Assembly: GCF_963378095.1 (NCBI RefSeq)
Contig: NZ_OY726397.1
Location: 1 to 64,000 of the forward strand
Length of the DNA stretch: 64,000 nt
Direction: 5' to 3'
Source: Mycolicibacterium sp. MU0053
GTDB lineage: Bacteria > Actinomycetota > Actinomycetes > Mycobacteriales > Mycobacteriaceae
Each line of letters begins with the position of its first letter. The first letter of the stretch is position 1. The notes beneath the pieces are model-generated. The model had not been told where the DNA came from. It searched no databases and was given only the letters and a program-made list of their open reading frames with translations. Shown here piece by piece: positions 61,066 through 64,000 of this stretch. The translations under genes were made by a program, and so were the position numbers.

Positions 61066-62394
61066 GTGGCGATCTTCGGTAGGAGGACGGCGCGCCAGCG
61101 CATGCGCAGGGCATCTCAGCAGGCCCTGTCGATTCCTGCGTTCCGGACGCCGGTGGACTGCACGCCGTGGGTACTCGGTGGACTGTGGCCCGTTGAACTC
61201 AACCAGGTGAGCCCCGAAACCGCTTCGCTTGCAGAGTATCTCCGCAAGGATCTGCAGCGCATCGCGGATTCGGCGAATCAGAAGCTGCGGGAGATCAGCG
61301 AGGCACCACTGGAGGAGCCGGTGCGCCAGGCCGAGGAGGCCAGGGTCATCAACGTGGCCCGGGCGTTCGCGGTGCTGCGGGTGGAATCGACGATCCGGCA
61401 CCTGCGCAAAGAGCCCCTCGGGTTTCAGCCCGAATACCTGAGTCTGGGGGTGGCACCCGAGGAGCCCACCCAGGTGGTCCGGCGCGCCGCGGCGCCTCCG
61501 GTGGAGACGACGATCGTGCTCGAGCAGCACGACCAACCGCCGGACCGCACCCCCGAGGCCGCGCCGGTTTCCGAGGCACCGGCAGCCGAGCCCACCCCGG
61601 CGCGCGTCGACCCCGAGCCGGTTCCCGACCCCGAACCGCCACCGCCGGTGCCGGTCCCGACGGCCGCGCCCACGCCTCGGCCGCGGCCGGCGCCCGTATC
61701 CGTACCGGCCCCGCCGCGGCCCGCCCCCCGGCCCGAGCGGAGCCCGGCCTCGCAGGTCGAGTCCGCTGAGGCGCGGCTGCGGCGGCTGATCGCCCACGTC
61801 GCCCGTCAGGAACCGGGACTGGCCTGGGCGGTCGGCGATCGCGCCGATGGTTCCACGGTGTTGGTGACGGATCTGGCGCACGGCTGGATTCCGTCCGGCA
61901 TCGCCGTGCCCGCGGGGGTGGAACTGCTACCGCCACAACGCCGCCGCGGAAACCCCACCGCTCTCATGGGTCCCACCGAGCGCAACGTCACCTACCGTCC
62001 CGGCGACGCATTCCGGCCGATCACCGAGCTGGATGTGACGGCGTCGGACCCCCACGTGCGCGCCGCCGAACCGGTGCCGGACCTCGGCTGGCAGCTCACC
62101 GAGGCCACGCATTGGCGCGACGGGCTGCCGCGAATGGTGCACACCATGGCCAAGGCCGGTGCGGCCGGCACCGGGGTTGTCGACGCGGAATTGGACGTGC
62201 TGCGGGTGCACCTCGATACCGCCCGCTACCAGTTGTTTGCGCAATATCCGGACGTGACCGACCGGCTGTTCTGTAATTGTCTGCTGCTGGCCGCGACCGA
62301 GGCGATCGCCGGTGGGGATCCGGTGGCGGCGAACTACCATTTTGCCTGGTTCCTCGCGGTGACGGCCGCCGACGGGAGCGGTTGGGCCCAATAG
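61066..62394 (+). CDS. DUF5632/DUF5631 protein (Rv0029/Rv3899c-like)
   Basis: 442 residues. An N-terminal helical domain (about 1-140; TPVDCTPWVLGGLWPVELNQ) is followed by a long Pro/Ala/Glu-rich linker (about 150-225), a mixed alpha/beta domain (about 230-325; LAWAVGDRADGSTVLVTDLA) and a C-terminal helical domain with LFCNCLLLAATEAIAGGDP. This matches the DUF5632-DUF5631 proteins Rv0029, Rv2082 and Rv3899c; Rv3899c lies upstream of ESX-2. GTG 61066 appears leaderless. The function is unknown, presumably secretion-associated. Confidence 0.85.
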   Translation: MAIFGRRTARQRMRRASQQALSIPAFRTPVDCTPWVLGGLWPVELNQVSPETASLAEYLRKDLQRIADSANQKLREISEAPLEEPVRQAEEARVINVARAFAVLRVESTIRHLRKEPLGFQPEYLSLGVAPEEPTQVVRRAAAPPVETTIVLEQHDQPPDRTPEAAPVSEAPAAEPTPARVDPEPVPDPEPPPPVPVPTAAPTPRPRPAPVSVPAPPRPAPRPERSPASQVESAEARLRRLIAHVARQEPGLAWAVGDRADGSTVLVTDLAHGWIPSGIAVPAGVELLPPQRRRGNPTALMGPTERNVTYRPGDAFRPITELDVTASDPHVRAAEPVPDLGWQLTEATHWRDGLPRMVHTMAKAGAAGTGVVDAELDVLRVHLDTARYQLFAQYPDVTDRLFCNCLLLAATEAIAGGDPVAANYHFAWFLAVTAADGSGWAQ

Positions 62395-62470
62395 CCCTAA
62401 TCCTGGGGTTATTGGTGACTCCTGAGGTTTGGGTCCGCGAAGTGAATTGACGTTGCTGGGTGGCGCTCTC

Positions 62471-62476
62471 CATACT
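62471..62476 (+). promoter_or_regulatory. Candidate -10 before the DUF2710 gene
   Basis: CATACT ends 6 nt before GTG 62483, consistent with a leaderless start, though the first base departs from TANNNT. Confidence 0.35.
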
Positions 62477-62482
62477 GTGTCG

Positions 62483-62797
62483 GTGTCGGGGCCCCAGGGT
62501 GCGGAGGAACGTGCCGACAAGGCTCTGGTCGACGCGGTTCTCCGCGAGTTGAGTGAAGCGGCTGACAAATGGGAAGCGCTCGTGGAAGAGGCCGAGCGGA
62601 TAACTTTCACGGTGGATTTGGGGGATATTCATGCGGTTGCCAACGCCGACGGAAAGCTCGTGCAGTTGAACCTGCATCCGCGAGCCACCGAATACTCGCA
62701 TGTCGAACTCGCCGACCGACTCAACCTGGCATTTGCCGCGCTTCGCGACGAAGCGGAGGCCGATAACAGTGCCAGGTACGGCGGCAGCCTGCGCTGA
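62483..62797 (+). CDS. DUF2710 protein (Rv0030/Rv3898c-like)
   Basis: 104 residues from GTG 62483; GTG 62477 and a TTG at 62429 are alternatives. The pattern is helix-strand-strand-helix, with an N-terminal ALVDAVLRELSEAADKWEAL helix and a strand pair around FTVDLGDIHAVANADGKL, resembling YbaB-like folds. It corresponds to the DUF2710 proteins Rv0030 and Rv3898c, the latter lying upstream of eccB2 in M. tuberculosis. Here eccB starts 182 bp later. The function is unknown. Confidence 0.8.
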   Translation: MSGPQGAEERADKALVDAVLRELSEAADKWEALVEEAERITFTVDLGDIHAVANADGKLVQLNLHPRATEYSHVELADRLNLAFAALRDEAEADNSARYGGSLR

Positions 62798-62978
62798 TGG
62801 GGACGCAGCGCGCCGTGTGCCGCACTGGTGCCCATTCCCGGGCCGGGTCCTGCCCGGCCCGAATTTTGGTGTCACGGGGGGTGTTCGGGCGCGGATATCG
62901 TAAGCAGGCAGCCGATGCGCGACCGTTGCGCAGTTCGGTGGCAGGGCATGCGGACGATCCGCCGGAAGGACTTCAACC

Positions 62979-64000
62979 GTGCCGCTGAATTTGTCGAACC
63001 GGGACCAGAACTCAGGTCACCTCTTCTACAACCGCAGGTTGAAGGCGGCGATCACCCGGTTCTCCGTGCGGATGAAGCACGACGATCGCAAACAGCATGC
63101 CGCGCTGGCGTTGTCGATCGTGTTCGTCCTGATCGGCGTCGGCTGGATGGCGCTGCTGCACTTCCTGAAGCCGGCCGGACTCGTCGGCGAGTCCAGCATC
63201 ATCGGGGACCGGGAGACCGGTGCGGTCTACGCCAAGATCGACGGCCGGCTCTACCCCGCGCTTAATCTCACCTCGGCGCGGTTGGCCACCGGTTCCAACG
63301 CGGCCCCGACATGGGTGAAATCCGCTGAGATACGGAAGTTTCCGACCGGTCCGCGCATCGGGATCCCCGGCGCCCCGGACGACCTGGCGGTGACCGGCGG
63401 CGGCGTGTCGGCGTGGTCGGTGTGTGACACCGCGGCGGCCCGCGGTTCCGCGGCCGGACCGGTGGTGACCTCGATCGCGGGGCAGCTGTCCCGCTACGGG
63501 CGCGCCGCGGCGATGGAACCGAATCAGGCCGTGCTGGCCACCCACGGCGGCGCGACCTACCTGGTGTGGAACGGGCAGCGCTCCCGGATCGACCCCCGCG
63601 ATCGGTCGCTGACGTTCAACCTGGGTCTGGATCCGGGCCAAACCTCCCCCATCGCGATGTCCAATGCCCTGTTCGACGCGCTGCCGGCCACCGAACCCCT
63701 GGTGGTCCCGGCCATTCCCGAGTTGGGCCGGCCGTCGCGCTGGCTGCCCGAGGTTCCGGTGGGCACCGTTCTGCAGAGCAAGGACGCCGCGGGCACGGTC
63801 AGCGGCTTCTACGTGCTGTTGCCGGGCGGCGTGCAGAAGATCAGCGCGTTCGTCGCCGACCTGTTGCGCACCGCGGTGTCTCAGACGTCGGCCGCGCCGC
63901 TGCTGGTGACCCCGGACAAGCTGGTGGGCATTCCCGATGTCAGCGAACTCAACATCGGCTTCTACCCGAGTGCGCGCCTGAACTTCATTGACACCGACGC
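62979..64000 (+). CDS. eccB2: Type VII secretion core protein EccB, ESX-2 type (3' end beyond window)
   Basis: Partial, 340 codons visible. EccB is a membrane-anchored ATPase-like subunit of the ESX core complex with EccC, EccD and EccE. The N-terminus MPLNLSNRDQNSGHLFYNRR is, by my recall, nearly identical to EccB2 (Rv3895c) and unlike EccB1. A single transmembrane helix at about 41-63 precedes the periplasmic repeat domains, with YPALNLTSARLATG and FDALPATEPL. GTG 62979 lies 8 nt after GGAAGGA. No stop occurs before 64000. The rest of the ESX locus should follow. Confidence 0.9.
   Translation, partial: MPLNLSNRDQNSGHLFYNRRLKAAITRFSVRMKHDDRKQHAALALSIVFVLIGVGWMALLHFLKPAGLVGESSIIGDRETGAVYAKIDGRLYPALNLTSARLATGSNAAPTWVKSAEIRKFPTGPRIGIPGAPDDLAVTGGGVSAWSVCDTAAARGSAAGPVVTSIAGQLSRYGRAAAMEPNQAVLATHGGATYLVWNGQRSRIDPRDRSLTFNLGLDPGQTSPIAMSNALFDALPATEPLVVPAIPELGRPSRWLPEVPVGTVLQSKDAAGTVSGFYVLLPGGVQKISAFVADLLRTAVSQTSAAPLLVTPDKLVGIPDVSELNIGFYPSARLNFIDTD

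Overview
This window is a mycobacterial replication-origin region. The gene order dnaA, oriC, dnaN, gnd, recF, DUF721 gene, gyrB, gyrA, DUF3566 gene, tRNA-Ile, tRNA-Ala, cwsA, ppiA, crgA, trpG, and then the reverse-strand pknB-pknA-pbpA-rodA-pstP-fhaB-fhaA operon, is that of Mycobacterium sensu lato. A gnd gene between dnaN and recF is the arrangement I know from rapid growers such as M. smegmatis and is absent there in M. tuberculosis, so a Mycolicibacterium-like species is the best guess. Most of the DNA is high in G+C.

Layout. 1-13 kb: replication core. gyrA carries a full-length 421-residue intein directly after the catalytic tyrosine. 13-27 kb: two tRNAs, cell-wall and division genes and the Ser/Thr phosphorylation and peptidoglycan operon. 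In this operon a one-base shift in a G run fuses the pstP frame to rodA. 27-37.5 kb: an island with visibly lower G+C directly after tRNA-Leu(CAG). It holds a complete type I restriction-modification operon (hsdM-hsdS-hsdR), a coupled micro-ORF, a 784-residue zinc-ribbon and putative PD-(D/E)XK nuclease, a 311-bp internally deleted IS and a DUF4268 nuclease. 37.6-52.4 kb: accessory genes. These include a GAF-PP2C phosphatase overlapping a CarH-like cobalamin-binding protein, an HxlR regulator with an SCP2-like tail, a LexA-controlled 13E12 HNH nuclease, an OafA-type acyltransferase, a GNAT enzyme, mgtE, an ArsR-SRPBCC pair, a secreted repeat protein, a NarL/NarX-type two-component pair and a Doc-type toxin-antitoxin pair.

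52.5-64 kb: two transmembrane Ser/Thr kinases with Thr-rich stalks, then the counterpart of M. tuberculosis Rv0022c-Rv0030 (XRE regulator, WhiB5, NlpC/P60 protein, DUF4226 proteins, EspC-like and DUF2694 proteins, DUF5631/5632 protein, DUF2710 protein). This runs straight into an ESX-2-type eccB gene cut by the window end, which suggests that the whole cluster is the leading part of a type VII secretion locus.

Several genes have a -10-like hexamer 6-7 nt before a GTG or ATG with no ribosome binding site, which predicts leaderless mRNAs. Family assignments come from memory of family motifs and M. tuberculosis orthologues. No database search was possible.
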